A program made the position numbers and the translations under genes. Positions 10,403 through 21,029 of a DNA stretch of 64,000 nucleotides are shown here, one piece after another. Each line of letters begins with the position of its first letter. Within the stretch, counting starts at the first letter, position 1. Source of the stretch: Diphasiastrum complanatum (taxonomy: Eukaryota; Streptophyta; Lycopodiopsida; Lycopodiales; Lycopodiaceae); the NCBI GenBank assembly GCA_029204225.1, contig CM055103.1:52049145-52113144 (forward strand), written 5' to 3'. Below the pieces are notes generated by a model. That model saw nothing but the letters and a program-made list of their open reading frames with translations, was not told the DNA's origin and did no database searches.

Positions 10403-11451
10403 TGAAGAGAATTGAATGGGTTGTCGCGAGACTTTCGCAAAGGCAAATCAACCACGATTCTCTTGCAATTCAGATGGAGTCCAGATGCGATTGCTGGACA
10501 CTACCGGCTGAATCACTCCTACAGTCCTCCAGAATGTAGTCAGGCACTGCTGATCTACATTTATAAAATTAATGCAGCATTCAACATAGTTTCAACCAAG
10601 GTGCAGAGTTAAAAATGAACAAGAAAACTTAGACACATGAATAACAGCAGACACATTTGTATTCGAGATCAGACACGACAAGAAAATCATCTATATTGAT
10701 CTTTCCCTGATTCTTCAAGCACTGCATGCAAATCCATGTAGTGCGTTGGCGTGGGAGAAACACGGTTCTCTCGCGAGTAATCGTCTCGCTTTACTAGCGG
10801 ACAGTTGGATCTATAGATCCTAGACAAAATTGTCTTCGCACGTAGGCGGACATGTATTCCGTTATTTTGTCTTGATTGCTTACTAGCATCAGACTACCAC
10901 AGTGTATGTGTATTCTGTCATCTGGTGTCAAGTATCATCCAGTAAGTATATAGTCGCTCTATGTAACTTCTAGATTAGAGTGATTAAACATCTACAACTA
11001 ATCAGGAAATTACAAGAGTGGCAGATTAGCCACGACCTAAAGTGTATCTGCTAACGTCATGCCATCAGATCAAACATCTGTACTTCTAGGTGCTTGCATG
11101 ACCTTGCTGGTACTCTTTGGAGCGTCAAGGGTAGGAGAAGGTTTCACGACGTTGTTTTCATTTCCATCGTTGGTTCTGTTTTCATCGTTGATTCCGTTTT
11201 TGGTCGTCTATCTTTTCTCATACTGGACTGCAAAAGATTCTCGTGCCAGACCACAAAAGATTCTCGTTCATGAATCTTTTGTGTTCGCGAATGTTCGTGT
11301 TTGTCTCCTTTGACATTTGTGTTTGTGAACCATTTGTCTTCGTCTCCTTTGACTTTCGTGTTCGCGAATCATTTCGTCTTCGTGTTTTTCGTGTCAGGCG
11401 GAGGGCTGAAAGCTAGCAAGGCTTTGTGAACATAAACGTTTTGTTTCTTCA
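10403..11451 (-). repeat. 5' LTR of copia B
   Basis: This LTR has the same ends as 5056-6105 (minus strand TGAAGAAACA ... TCTTCA) and is about 1049 bp long. Comparing the first ~105 bp with the partner LTR by eye gives 11 differences, all transitions. The duplicated PBS lies just inside at 10352-10402. Right of 11451 the sequence changes abruptly to copia C coding sequence. Confidence 0.85.
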
Positions 11452-13740
11452 CCTACCTGCAAAGTTTTGGGCAAAAGCTACTACCACAGCCTGTTACGTG
11501 CAGAACAAATCCAGCACCAAAGCTGTCAACAACAAAACTCCTTATGAAGTTTGGCATGGACACAAGCCTAGTGTCAGCCATTTAAAAATCTTTGATTGTA
11601 TATGTTTTGTTCACATTCCTAAATAGCTTAAGAAGAAGATAGATCATAGGACAAATAGATATATTTTCATTGGCTATCTCGATGAGCATAAAGCTTATAA
11701 AGTTTATGATCCATCCACCAATGTAGTATTTGTCTCAAGGGATGTAACATTTCAAGAACATACATACTATGATTTCAAACAACCATCGATAAACGATGCT
11801 ATGTCATTTCATCCTATTTTATATATTTTAATCAACGGGGTTGGCTCAATTGGTTAGCTTGACATCCAAAGTTTCTTTGGTCTCAGGTTCAAGCCTTCGC
11901 TTGGAAAGCAAGAAGCATTTCATCCTATTTTACGTAGCATGGATTGTTCCAACGTTGATGTTCCTTCTACAGAATCTGCAGCTACAACTACAGAAGCCGA
12001 GCAGTCGACAGTATCTGTCATCCGACCAAACCAAGCTAGCTCGAGCAGATATGGAGAAATTCAAGAAAAAGTATCATTGCATCCTGGTCAACCAGACGTC
12101 CGCAAAACCTCACAGACTCGAACAGTTCCTGAGAGGTATACACCTCAATTGTTTTGGACTTCATCAGAAGAACCAGAGAGCCTAGCTGAAGCAATTAACT
12201 CCAAGGATGCTGTGAAGTGACAAGAAGCTATGGAAAGCGAGTATAACTCACTTTTGATGAATCAGACTTGGACACTGGTTGACTTCACCACTCACAAGAG
12301 AGTTATCGACAACAAGTAAATCTTCAAGAAGAAGGGCAACTCTGATGGTTCCATTGCTAAATGGAAAGCACAGTGGGCTAAAGGATTCACTCAAGTCCAA
12401 GGAGTGGATTACCAAAAAATCTTCAGTCATGTCGTCAAGATGCAATTAATTAGGACTCTGATTGCATTAGTAGTTGCGGAAGACCTCGAAATGCGCCAAA
12501 TGGATGTCAAGACAACATTTCTCAATGACAACGTCGAAGAGGAGCTGTATACCTTCCAACCGAAAGGATTCGAAGTCAAAGGCCAAGAGCACAAAGTGTG
12601 CAAGCTGCACAAAGCAATCTACGGTCTGAAATAGGCTGCAAGACCATGGTTCGATAGAATCAACTTTTTTTTCATTCAATTGGGATTTGCAAATAAGTCA
12701 GCTGATTGTAATGTTTATTTGAAGAATATAGACACCAATTCAGTTCACATAGCTTTTTACGTAGATGATGCGTTTATTTTGTCTAACGACACTTCTCTTC
12801 TGCACACTACTAAGAGTGACCTGTCAAAGGAATTTGACATGACTGATTTAGGAGCTGTTCATTCTTTGCTAGGAATTCACATTACTAGAAATAGACTTAA
12901 GAAGAAGATCTATCTTAGTCAGCAAGCATATTTTAAAGGCATTTTAGAAAAGTTCCATATGTCTGATTGCAAACCAATTGATACTCCAATGGATCCAAGT
13001 ATAGTATTGACTAAACCTTCTTGTGCTGAGATTGATAGTGAAGTACTCAACTTAGTGAAGTACCCTCATCATTCACTAATTGGATCTTTAATGTATGCAA
13101 TGTTGTGTACTAGACCAGATTTAGCATACATTGTTAGCACGTTAAGTCAATTCATGTCTAATCCTAGGATCTCTCATTGGAAAGCATTAAAGAGAGTGAT
13201 GAGATATATTCAGGGAAGTTGAGATCACATCTTATGCTACAATGGAAATGCTATCGACCCACTCGTCCTGCGAGGCTACTTTGACTCATATTGGGGAGGA
13301 ACAGTCTCTACCAGAAAATCTACTTTCGGGTTCTATTTCTATCTGGTAGGGGGACCGATTTTGTGGAACTCAAGGAAGCAGCAATCAGTTGCGCTTTCTT
13401 TGACTGAGACAGAGTACATCGTAGCATGTCAAGCTTCAAAAGAAACTATATGGATCAGGTTATTACTTCACGACTTACATCACATTCAGTTCAATGCTAC
13501 CACCATTCTGTGAGCTGAATTTCACTATCACTGAATCCCAGATTTCATGGCAAATCCAGGCACATAGAAATCCAGTATCACTTCATTTGGGAGAAAGTTT
13601 TCTCAGGGCAAGTGATCATTCAATACTGCTCCACAACAAAAATGGTCGTAGATATTTTCACCAAAGCGCTTCCCAGGATCAAGCATCAAAAGTTCTTTAG
13701 CATGCTGAACCTGACGAAGATACCAAGGCACCAACCATGA
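11452..13740 (+). pseudogene. Copia C pol: integrase tail, RT, RNase H
   Basis: The plus strand opens in the integrase C-terminal part (LPAKFWAKATTTACYVQNK, TPYEVWHGHKPS). A linker follows, and then RT with ESEYNSLLMNQTW, DVKTTFLNDNVEEELY, YGLK-stop-AARPW and the catalytic FYVDDAFILSND (about 12757-12792). RNase H pieces follow: GSLMYAMLCTRPDLAY, ALSLTETEYIVACQASKETIW and MVVDIFTKALPRIKHQKF in other frames to 13735. The TAG after YGLK (12632-12634) sits where copia RTs have Gln. More stops interrupt the linker (TGA near 12220, TAA near 12318). A SINE splits the linker at 11822-11915. The 5' half is missing because element B sits upstream. Confidence 0.88.
11805..11932 (+). mobile_element. tRNA-derived SINE with 17-bp target duplication
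   Basis: The 17-bp direct repeat CATTTCATCCTATTTTA stands at 11805-11821 and 11916-11932. Between the copies is a 94-bp insert carrying a pol III-like A box (TGGCTCAATTGG, 11842-11853) and B box (GGTTCAAGCC, 11886-11895), spaced as in tRNA genes, preceded by GGGGT. This is the layout of a tRNA-headed SINE. It lacks an obvious 3' poly(A) or poly(T) tail and cannot fold as a complete tRNA. The insertion interrupts copia C, so it is younger than C. Confidence 0.72.
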
Positions 13741-13744
13741 CCTT

Positions 13745-14800
13745 AAGGGGGACTATTGGAAATTAAGCCCACAGTTGTCTCCTTGGTGAATCATAACTTA
13801 GGCAATCAACAATTTGAAGAATGTCTACAACGAGCTTCCAGCTGATCTCCAACAAAGGGTAACCAATCCTATTATAATTTCAAGTTCAGATGTTAAGTTT
13901 AGTAACTTGAAGACATTGAAAACTTGGCCATCTTCAAGGACTTCCACAAACTTGCATTTAGAACAAGTCTGTAGATTTATATTACTTTTTGAACAGTCTG
14001 TAGATATACACTAAGTGTCGCACAATTCGCATTTTTTGCACTTTCCCAAAAACTACGAAACTTGCCTTCGACTTCTTCCGTTCAACTATTTTGAAGAAGT
14101 CAACTTGTTCACAGTTCAATAGTTTAACTATTTTCAACACCTTCGGCTTTTTCGCATTTTTCAGAAAAGTGCGAGAAACTCAAACTGTTATAGACATCTT
14201 CGCTTTTTGGAGGGCACCTTCAACTTTCTAAGGGACCTTAAACTTGTTTACAGCACCTTCGGCTTTTTCGCAAAATCTCGAAGAGAGAGAAAAATGCCGA
14301 AGGTCGTCTATTCTAAACAAGGTACATTTCCATGTCACTTCCTGAAATTTGCGAAGTCCTCATCCGCATCAATGATCCTGATTTGTTGACCGTATACACT
14401 ATGTACAGTTGTCACAAAGCCATATGCTTCCAAGTACAACGGCTTTCCTAATTAGGTGACAATCATTCAATGTAATTAATACATGGATGAAGTCTATAAA
14501 TAGATCATCCAAGCACAGATTATTGGTCGCTCCATCCATGAGACGTATTATTTGAGCCTCCTAGTTACGCCGTCAATTTTTTGTTGTAATTGCTATTTGA
14601 TTCAATGTTTTAGCGTAATATAGCAGCAGCACGTTTTTATCTATGTACAACGTAAATGAATGCTTGTTGATTGAATGCATTTTCATCGTTGTTTGATCAC
14701 GCTTGTTTACTCACTCTGATCAAAACACGGATGTCTACGACTCCTCAGTTTTTTATCAGATGATGGTTGTCTTTGATGCCTGAGGAACTCACGATATCAT
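13745..14800 (+). repeat. Probable 3' LTR of copia C
   Basis: A purine tract (CTTAAGGGGGA, 13741-13751) precedes TTGGAAATTAAGCCCAC, the likely LTR start. Inside are a 19-bp direct repeat CACCTTCGGCTTTTTCGCA (14138 and 14254), more CTTCG-rich blocks, and a TATA box TATAAATAG at 14495-14503. The right end is not certain. CTCCTCA near 14750 or CTCACGATATCA near 14800 are candidates. No second copy exists in the window for comparison. Confidence 0.55.
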
Positions 14801-15095
14801 ACTGCTCTTCCATTTATTTCAGAACCATACTTCACATTGAATCTGATTTCTAGTAATACCACACACAAACCTTTTTTTTTTAATCTCTTCGGTGGACTTT
14901 ACTCTTGTTTTTGAGAGTATAAATTAATTTTTAAGATCCTGTTGGGCAATTAGGACACCTAAAGTTGTGATTACATCTAGCATGAGCTGTTTATTAGACT
15001 ATTTTTGTATCTAGCAACTGATTGTAATGGGAGAGCTGTTCCGCAATATTCTTGCTCTCTTCTCCGATCGCGTTCTTCTATCTCCATTGCTCCCA
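14801..15095. other. Short unassigned spacer
   Basis: There is no ORF of interest. The part near 14990-15095 (ATTAGACTATTTTTGTATC through a pyrimidine-rich CTCTCTTCTCC) could be LTR sequence of element D or of a lost element. I could not match it to another copy. Confidence 0.4.
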
Positions 15096-15806
15096 TCAAG
15101 CTTCATCACCTATAAAGATAGCATGTGCACTTATGGACTTCCTATATATTTGATCTCCTACAAAATCTAAATTTGAAAATCCATACAAGTTAGGTGATGA
15201 TCTTCCATAAACAATGCCAAGATCTTGAGTTCCCAAGATATATCTCAAAACCCTTTTTCCTAGCTTCCAATGCCCCTCACTAGGATCTTGCATAAATTGG
15301 CTTAATCTACCAACAAAATAGCCTAGATCATATATCTTGATTGTTGTCTCCACTCAATATGATATCATCCACATGGATTAGAAGAATAGTAACATGATTT
15401 CTTAAAAATCCATAATAAAGTGCATGATCATACTCACTCATAAGAAAGTTTTGAGAGAGTAAAAAAGCGTTAAGCTTAGCATACCAGCTCCTTGGTGTTT
15501 GCTTAAGCCCATACAAACTCTTTTGCAAATAACAAACATGATTTGTCTTGCCATGAAAGATGTAACCTTCGGGTTGCTCCATGAACACTTCCTCTTCAAG
15601 ATTTTCCATTTAAGAATGCATTTGTAATATCCAATTTCCATAGATCCCATCCAAAAAGTGTAGCAAGTGAAATAATGACTCGAGTTGATCTTTGTGGAAA
15701 ATTGAACCTCTCTTGCAATCTTAAACTTGACAAAGACATCAAACACAAAAGTGCATATTGCTCACGAACATGACTATTGGCAAATATTGGGAAGACCAAG
15801 AACTAC
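15096..15806 (-). pseudogene. Copia D integrase remnant fused to RT
   Basis: In minus-strand order there is an integrase piece FDVFVKFKIAREVQFSTKIN, matching the E-element block VYDVLIKFK...QFSTRIN. It is joined directly to RT sequence ISLATLFGWDLWKLDITNAFLNG, then EEEVFMEQPEGY, SLYGLKQTPRSWY, an altered catalytic box LLIHVDDIILSGDN, RLSQFMQDPSEGHW and the start of RNase H (LYGFSNLDFVGDQ). The jump from integrase to RT shows an internal deletion of the rest of integrase and the RT start. Frames shift between blocks and RNase H ends abruptly at about 15096. Confidence 0.8.
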
Positions 15807-16087
15807 TTGCCTTTTTGCCATCACCTCCAATGACTTGAAGTTGAGATGCCCTAATCTCTTGTGACATACCTCTTGATTTGACATGTCTTCCTTTGCCATA
15901 CATCCAACTTGGGTTAGCAATAACACAAGCATCAAATTTGAACAACTTACTTTGCGTTTTCCCTTTTGCAATCAATTCATCTTCTTTCTTGATCAAACAA
16001 GCACCACCAACAAACTCTACCTTGAACCCCTTATTGACTTACACTAAGAAGATTCTTAGTAATGGAAGGAATGAACAAAACATCTCT
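15774..16087 (-). pseudogene. Copia D GAG-pre-integrase segment
   Basis: Minus-strand blocks LIAKGKTQSKLFKFDACVIAN, HKRLGHLNFKSLEVMAKRQVV and LGLP match element E's LIAKGKRQGKFFKLDACFIAN and HKRMGHLSFKSLEVMAKKQVV. They sit in two frames. This domain precedes the integrase core and includes the zinc-binding His residues. The CxxC half of the site is lost in a deletion just downstream. Confidence 0.78.
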
Positions 16088-16535
16088 CAGATTCGAGGTA
16101 GCGACACTGGACCACTTCTTGGGAATGCCAAAAAGTAGTCCATTCATTGTGCCCTAACGACATTTATTCTGGCACGAAGGGCATTTTCAAGCAAATGACG
16201 TCGGAATCGAGTGGCAACTGGTCCAGTGGATTTGTGTCTAGCACACGAATTTGTAGCCACCTTCCGTCCAAAGTTTTAGGGGCATTCGACCGAATCCAAC
16301 TAGTTTATGATCCAACAGAACCACGTTTACATGATAAGGATTAATGTCTACAATGTAGGATTAGATGTTTAGGTCAAGGTATTCCCTAACCCCTAACTCT
16401 AAACGTCAATCCCTAACCCCCAGGTCTTTCCAATTCCCATCCGATTAAATCTCATGCCATTTGTTGACCTTGATAAAAAGCAACTTATATAAGCTACTAT
16501 GAGATATAAGTGATTTGTTAACATAGATTGGATGT
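16088..16535. mobile_element. Insertion of unknown type inside copia D
   Basis: Element E is continuous between the block VLFIPSITKN and the protease, but in D these are separated by about 450 bp that do not align to E. The insert has no coding domain. It contains short telomere-like runs CCCTAACCCCTAAC and CCCTAACCCC near 16381-16425 (plant telomere unit CCCTAAA), too short and imperfect to be a true telomeric array. No clear terminal inverted repeat or target duplication was seen. The 85 bp before 16535 may be diverged D sequence. Confidence 0.5.
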
Positions 16536-16740
16536 AAAAAAATTCCTATGGTGAGTGTGCCAATCCCTTTGATTGCACACTCACCATCATTGGCCATGTA
16601 GATAGCCTTCTTGTCACCTTCAAATGCCATCAAGGATGAGTAATACTCCTCATGATATGTCATGTGTGATGTAGCTCCACTATCAATCCACCAAGGATCA
16701 ATGTATCAATCATTAGCCAACAAGCAAGATGACATAACAA
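16445..16740 (-). pseudogene. Copia D protease
   Basis: The minus strand reads NDAFVMSSCLLAND, then DPWWIDSGATSHMTYHEEYY, with the aspartic protease triad DSGA intact near 16672-16683, followed by AIYMANDGECAIKGIGT. This matches element E's protease closely (DPWWIDSGASLHMM and VIYMANDGECAIKGIGT). It is a fragment only. Gag is nearly absent between it and the PBS 300 bp away. Confidence 0.82.
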
Positions 16741-17034
16741 AGGCATCATTTGAGATTTGTTCGTCAACACCATTTCATCAATAGCTAGGTTGGACTAGAA
16801 TATATTATTATCTACCATAGGCAATTTTTGTCTCCAAATTCAAGTGAATGGATTCAAAAATCTGCCTACTACCAGTGATTTGACCTAAAATGGTAATAGG
16901 ATCACAAAGATCCACTTTCTATGCTTCCAACAACTTGATTTGAGTGTGTAGAGCCTCCAAATCCACAAAGAATTTTTGGTGCCTTCAAATCCACCACTAG
17001 AAATGGTTGAATCTCCAAATTTGACCTGAAACCT

Positions 17035-17686
17035 ACTCTGATACCATGTGAAAAACACAGGTCCAAAATGCACTTTATGAATCTTTGATCTTGGGTCAAT
17101 TTGATCAACACAACTAGAACTAGCTAGAAGGTAAAAATCAACAATTTTAGCATGCTAGTCTTGCATAAATCACAAAGATTTGATCATGAACATCAAAATA
17201 TAGAAAGGTACTATCTCTGTCCATACAACAACAATAGCCTACTGTCCTTCACACGTGTGGATTCAAGTTCTACAAGAAAATCACAATTCTACACATAGAA
17301 ACTCAAGATACATGAGAAAATGACATGAGCTGGATATAGAATCAACAAAGATGAGATCTCCACATGAATGATCAACATATCATTGTGTTCTCCATGCTGG
17401 TACATCTATTTATGGCATTCATAATTCCATTTGGCCCTATTTTCCAACTATGTCCTAAAATGGCAACTTCTAGGTACTTAACCAAAAACCTAGAAATTAT
17501 GGTCCAAATGCAATGTACCAAATTCAACCAATTAGAATGGGTTCAAACATGAACTCATCCACTTAGCTACTTGCTAAAAGTAATAACACTATTTAGAGCC
17601 TTATTGACATTTATGAAACTAACTCTAAGTTGAGATTTCACTTTGGCCTCCAAAATTGCCAATTAAAATGTCAAAACTAGTTGACA
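17035..17686 (-). repeat. 5' LTR and primer-binding site of copia D
   Basis: On the minus strand the LTR begins TGTCAACTAG (17686) and ends TTTTTCACA (17047), about 640 bp. It is followed at once by TGGTATCAGAGTAGG (17032-17046), an initiator-Met-type PBS. The left part resembles the 3' LTR of element E at 27280-27330 (shared block CTACTGT..TTCACA.GTGTGGAT). The right flank is RT sequence of another copia (F), so D inserted into F. Confidence 0.75.
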
Positions 17687-17690
17687 ATTT

Positions 17691-18220
17691 TCATAGATCC
17701 ATGAGTGAGTCTATCGGCTTATAGTCCTCCATGCCATATCTGCGAAGTACATTTATTAAATAGGATTCTTGGCTTATAGCAATCCTTTTGCCTGCATGAT
17801 CTTTGGTGATCTCCATACCAAGTAGGTAATGAATTGGGCCTAAATCAATCATCTCAAATTCTGTTGAACGCAAAGATTTTGTTTCATACAGTAACTAATT
17901 TGAATTGCTAATAATAAAAGAATCATCAACACACAAGGCTATCGTGACATAGCTTGGGTCTTTATATTTGAGATACACATGTGAGTTTACAGTGCAAGAA
18001 GTAATGTTTTTTTGCAACAAGAAGTGATTAATTCTTTCATACTAGGCCCTAGGAGCTTGCTTGAGGCCATAAAGTGCCTTCTGCAATTTACATACCATAT
18101 GCTCTTGGCCTTGAAATGTCGAAAATAGGTTAGATAATAATAGCGAAAACTTCCTACTTCCAATGCATGACTACGCCTATCAAAATTGAACAAAGCCGTA
18201 GTGATGGGAATCACGTTCAA
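17691..18220 (-). pseudogene. Copia F reverse transcriptase fragment
   Basis: At 17691-17873 the minus strand reads TEFEMIDLGPIHYLLGMEI, then ISQESYLINVLRRYGMEDYK, the RT thumb of copia elements. Upstream, in other frames, are FEGQEHMVCKLQKAL and YGLKQAPRA at about 18050-18110. A stop-rich stretch lies between (17880-17985), where the catalytic YxDD should be. The fragment is cut at 17687 by the LTR of D and ends near 18220 beside a probable LTR of G. Confidence 0.78.
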
Positions 18221-18239
18221 TCTTTAGCAACTAACTTTA

Positions 18240-18712
18240 AAATCACTAGATACTAAGTGATTACGTAGCCACACATGAAGTATTGAATTCTCAGACAATT
18301 TCTATCAGTTCTGCATAAATGAACCAAAACTATAGTTCTGCATAAATGAACTAAAATAGCCACAGGCAACACTGTTGCAAAAACAACAGTGTCGGGTTTT
18401 TCACAAAAAATGCAAAAAAAGAGACGATGCCTTTAAATCTTATTTAAGGTGCCCTACACTTTGCCAAAGTCATTTCCTTAGCATTTGAGGCTCTTTGGAA
18501 AAAGCGAAAAATACAAAATTGTGATTGTACACAAGATTTTTGTTAGGCGAAAAAGGAGACACTGTTGTAAACTTTGTGTATTTTTGCAAACTGTGTAAAA
18601 ACACTTGAAAAACTGCAGACTGTGAAAAAACAAGAAAAAATCCGCAGAAATGGATAAACAACGGATAAAGATTAAAACTGATTAGTCGATTGGTAAGAAG
18701 GAGAATAATCCA
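18240..18712 (-). repeat. Probable 3' LTR of copia G
   Basis: The minus strand carries a purine tract TTAAGGGGGAGTTT (18713-18726) followed by TGGATTATTCTCC, a plausible LTR start at 18712. The body is A/T-rich with repeated TGCAAA and TTTTCACA motifs. The far end is not defined and no partner LTR is present. Confidence 0.42.
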
Positions 18713-18842
18713 AAACTCCCCCTTAATCTGAATCCTTGAATGCCTTGACCTTCAAACTTAGTTCTACACAAAATCTTCTGTGTATATCCAAACTTAATGC
18801 TTTGGTAAAAATATCAGCAATCATATCTTGCATTCTACAGTA

Positions 18843-19290
18843 CTACAATCTGACCTCTTCGTTAAGAACTTTGCTTCTGACGAAATGATACTTCAGTTTA
18901 ATGTGCTTATTCATGGAATGAAATCTAGGGTTGGCTAATAAAGCGATGGCACTTTGATTATCACAAAATGATGTCGTCGGAGCATATTGATTCAGACCGA
19001 TATCTGAGAGTAAATTCCTCAACCAAATTATTTCCTTTGTAACTTGAGAGGCTGCAATATACTCTGATTCTGTGGAAGATAGAGCTATCGAAGATTGCTT
19101 GCGATTGTCCCAGGAAGTTGGACCATTGTTGAGGAAGAATGTAAATTCAAAAGTAGATTTACAAGTGTCTACGTCTCCTGCCCAACTTGCATTTGTGTAA
19201 CCACTGAGGAAATTGAGTTTGTCGTTGCCGACTACTCCATAACAAATGCAAAAGTCCATAGTAGCTCGAAGATATCTCACGACTCTGATA
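18843..19290 (-). pseudogene. Copia G RNase H fragment
   Basis: An open frame of 145 codons encodes the copia RNase H: RYLRATMDFCICYG, a degenerate YTNASWAGDVDTCKST (the first acidic Asp of the usual YSDADWAG is Asn here), SIALSSTESEYIAASQ and ADAL-type NQSAIALLANPRFHSMNKHI. The RT part is missing, because at ~19300 the sequence switches to a plus-strand retropepsin fragment. Its 3' neighbour is a purine tract and probable LTR, as expected. Confidence 0.82.
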
Positions 19291-19299
19291 AGAGCCTTC

Positions 19300-19706
19300 C
19301 AATGAGTTATACCAAAATTAGTACACTAAGTATACCTGCATACAATAATAAAGTAGAATATGTAGATAGAGGAGATTGTGGAGTTTTAGAGATTAGTGCT
19401 ATTATAGGAAATCGGACTATAGATAGAATACTAATAGACTCAGGATCCAGTATCAATTTAATAACAGAAACAATGGTTAAGGAATTAGGACTAGAAAAAC
19501 AGATACAACCTATCACTTACCATGAAATTCATTTAGCAGACCCATCCAAATGCATACCAATAGGTGAGCTAAAAGGTATTAGTGTAGTTATAGAGACAGA
19601 GATGTTTGTTATGAATTTCTTTGTCATAAACCCCGTAGATACACCACCGCATTCAATATTATTTGGAAGACCGTGGCTATATCAAGCAGATGCTATTATA
19701 AACTAG
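19300..19706 (+). pseudogene. Retropepsin fragment of a Ty3/gypsy-like element (H)
   Basis: An open plus-strand stretch of about 135 codons contains the active site LIDSGSSINLI, a second strand ILFGRPWLYQADAIIN, and the usual spacing of about 85 residues between them. This is the two-block signature of plant gypsy proteases. No gag or RT flanks it. On the left it abuts copia G and on the right the frame stops at 19706. It is a captured or truncated piece. Confidence 0.75.
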
Positions 19707-19849
19707 TCTACCAAATAGATATTTTTTCCATGCATTCTCACAGCCAGTCCAATAGGGGGTCACCTTTTGAGATGGGGTGAGGAGTTAGCCAGACCTGCTG
19801 AATCTTGGATCAATTTCATACACAACTAAAAAACTCTGTGTTTATTCAC

Positions 19850-20225
19850 GCAGAGTATCCACGCAACACCCGACACTTAGTCGATTTTCCAAAATTTTGT
19901 TTGCGTGAAACATTCATGCGTGGATTATCCACACAAAAAAAATTTTGAACACGCCTCTGGCCAGTCCAGCGATGTTTTTCTAACACGGCGCTGAAAAATT
20001 TATGCGCGTGGATTATCCACGTGTGGATTATCCACGCCAAATTGAATTTTGAGAATTTTGACAATTGTTTGGGAGGGAAGCTTGGCGGCGTCGGAAGGCA
20101 GTTTTCACGTGGATAATCCACGTGTGGAGTATCCACGCAGATTTCAGTTTGTTCACCAAACTGGACCGGACGTTAAAGATATCCACGTGCGGATATCTTC
20201 TACGTGGATTATCCATGCAATTTTT
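19850..20225. repeat. Array of short palindromes around GTGGATTATCCAC
   Basis: A motif of the type CGTGGATTATCCACG occurs at least seven times, in perfect or one-mismatch form, between 19857 and 20218. Examples are GCGTGGATTATCCACACA, CGTGGATTATCCACGTGTGG and CACGTGGATAATCCACGTG. Spacing is irregular. Because each unit is nearly self-complementary, both strands read alike and even the chance ORFs repeat WIIH. It has no coding role. Confidence 0.75.
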
Positions 20226-20227
20226 TT

Positions 20228-20432
20228 TTTTTCATGTTGATAATGACATGAAATTAGTCAAATAAATATATTTTTAAAGTGAATTATATTATGATGAGGT
20301 TATATATATATAATTTTTTCTGAAGTGAATTATATTATGATGAGGGTTTTTTTTTTTTTTTTGCATGTTGATAATGAATTGGAATTAGTTAAATAGATAT
20401 TTTTCTAAAGTGAATTATATCATGATGTTCCT
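20228..20432. repeat. AT-rich two- to three-copy tandem repeat
   Basis: The order poly(T), CATGTTGATAATGA, AATTAGT(C/T)AAATA, then AGTGAATTATATTATGATGAG appears at 20222-20296 and again at 20350-20432. An extra GTGAATTATATTATGATGAG lies at 20325-20345. This is low-complexity intergenic or element-end DNA. Confidence 0.7.
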
Positions 20433-20739
20433 AGATGATTGGGATTTTTTATGAGGTCGGCCACCTACTTTTGTAAGACAGTTGACTCGAGCTACCAAGA
20501 GGGCATCATCTAAGGCTTTGATAGCCAGGGGTTTAGGGTCTATCTTAATGGCACTCCCTAATCTCATATCTGAGATCATTTGATATGGATTGAGAGATCA
20601 TTTTGTACATACTTTGAGAGATTATCAAGAGATGGTGATTTTGGCAAGTTTGCTCTTTAATGAGGAATTGATGAATGATGAATGTGATATTTTTTGTGTC
20701 TAATGAATAGATTTGAATTTGAAGTATTATACTTTCCAC

Positions 20740-20938
20740 GTGTGTGACAGGATGTGAAGATCAATTATTTCTAGTTTTATTGTGGTGTTCAAAAGCTCTT
20801 GCCAATTAGATGCAAAATAGGTTGAATTGTGTGTTAGTTTTCTATCTATTAGATATAAGTGAAACCTTTGATGTTTTTTCAATGTTTGAGTATCCAAATG
20901 AGGTTCATAACCTCTGATTTTAACATGGTATCAGAGCC
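20740..20938 (+). repeat. LTR end and primer-binding site of copia I
   Basis: TTTTAACA is followed directly by TGGTATCAGAGCC (20926-20938), a perfect initiator-Met PBS core, so an LTR ends at 20925. The LTR start is not defined. Candidate TG dinucleotides lie near 20660 and 20750. Confidence 0.6.
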
Positions 20939-21029
20939 CAGATGCAACCATCAAGGCTCAAATACAAGGAAGAGAGAAGCAATTACAAGTTGATGATTGT
21001 TTAATTTTTATTGCCCTTATTACTACCTT

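Larger units (their letters stand above)
5056..11451 (-). mobile_element. Ty1/copia element B, full-length but decayed
   Basis: B has two LTRs (10403-11451 as 5', 5056-6105 as 3'), a PBS near 10352-10402, and gag, nucleocapsid, protease, integrase, RT and RNase H in the standard copia order, about 6.4 kb in all. The right flank at 11452 is the interior of another copia (C) on the opposite strand, so B was inserted into C. Many stops and small deletions make it non-autonomous. Confidence 0.88.

Noticed and set aside
11836-11905. Possible tRNA gene
   Set aside because: A and B boxes are present but no cloverleaf or acceptor stem can be drawn, and the piece is bounded by a target-site duplication, so a SINE is the better call.
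16378-16425. Interstitial telomere array
   Set aside because: Only two short imperfect CCCTAAC runs; far too short for a telomeric tract.
19846-20265. Overlapping ORFs on both strands with WIIH repeats
   Set aside because: The repeated residues come from the palindromic GTGGATTATCCAC motif and the frames lack any domain.
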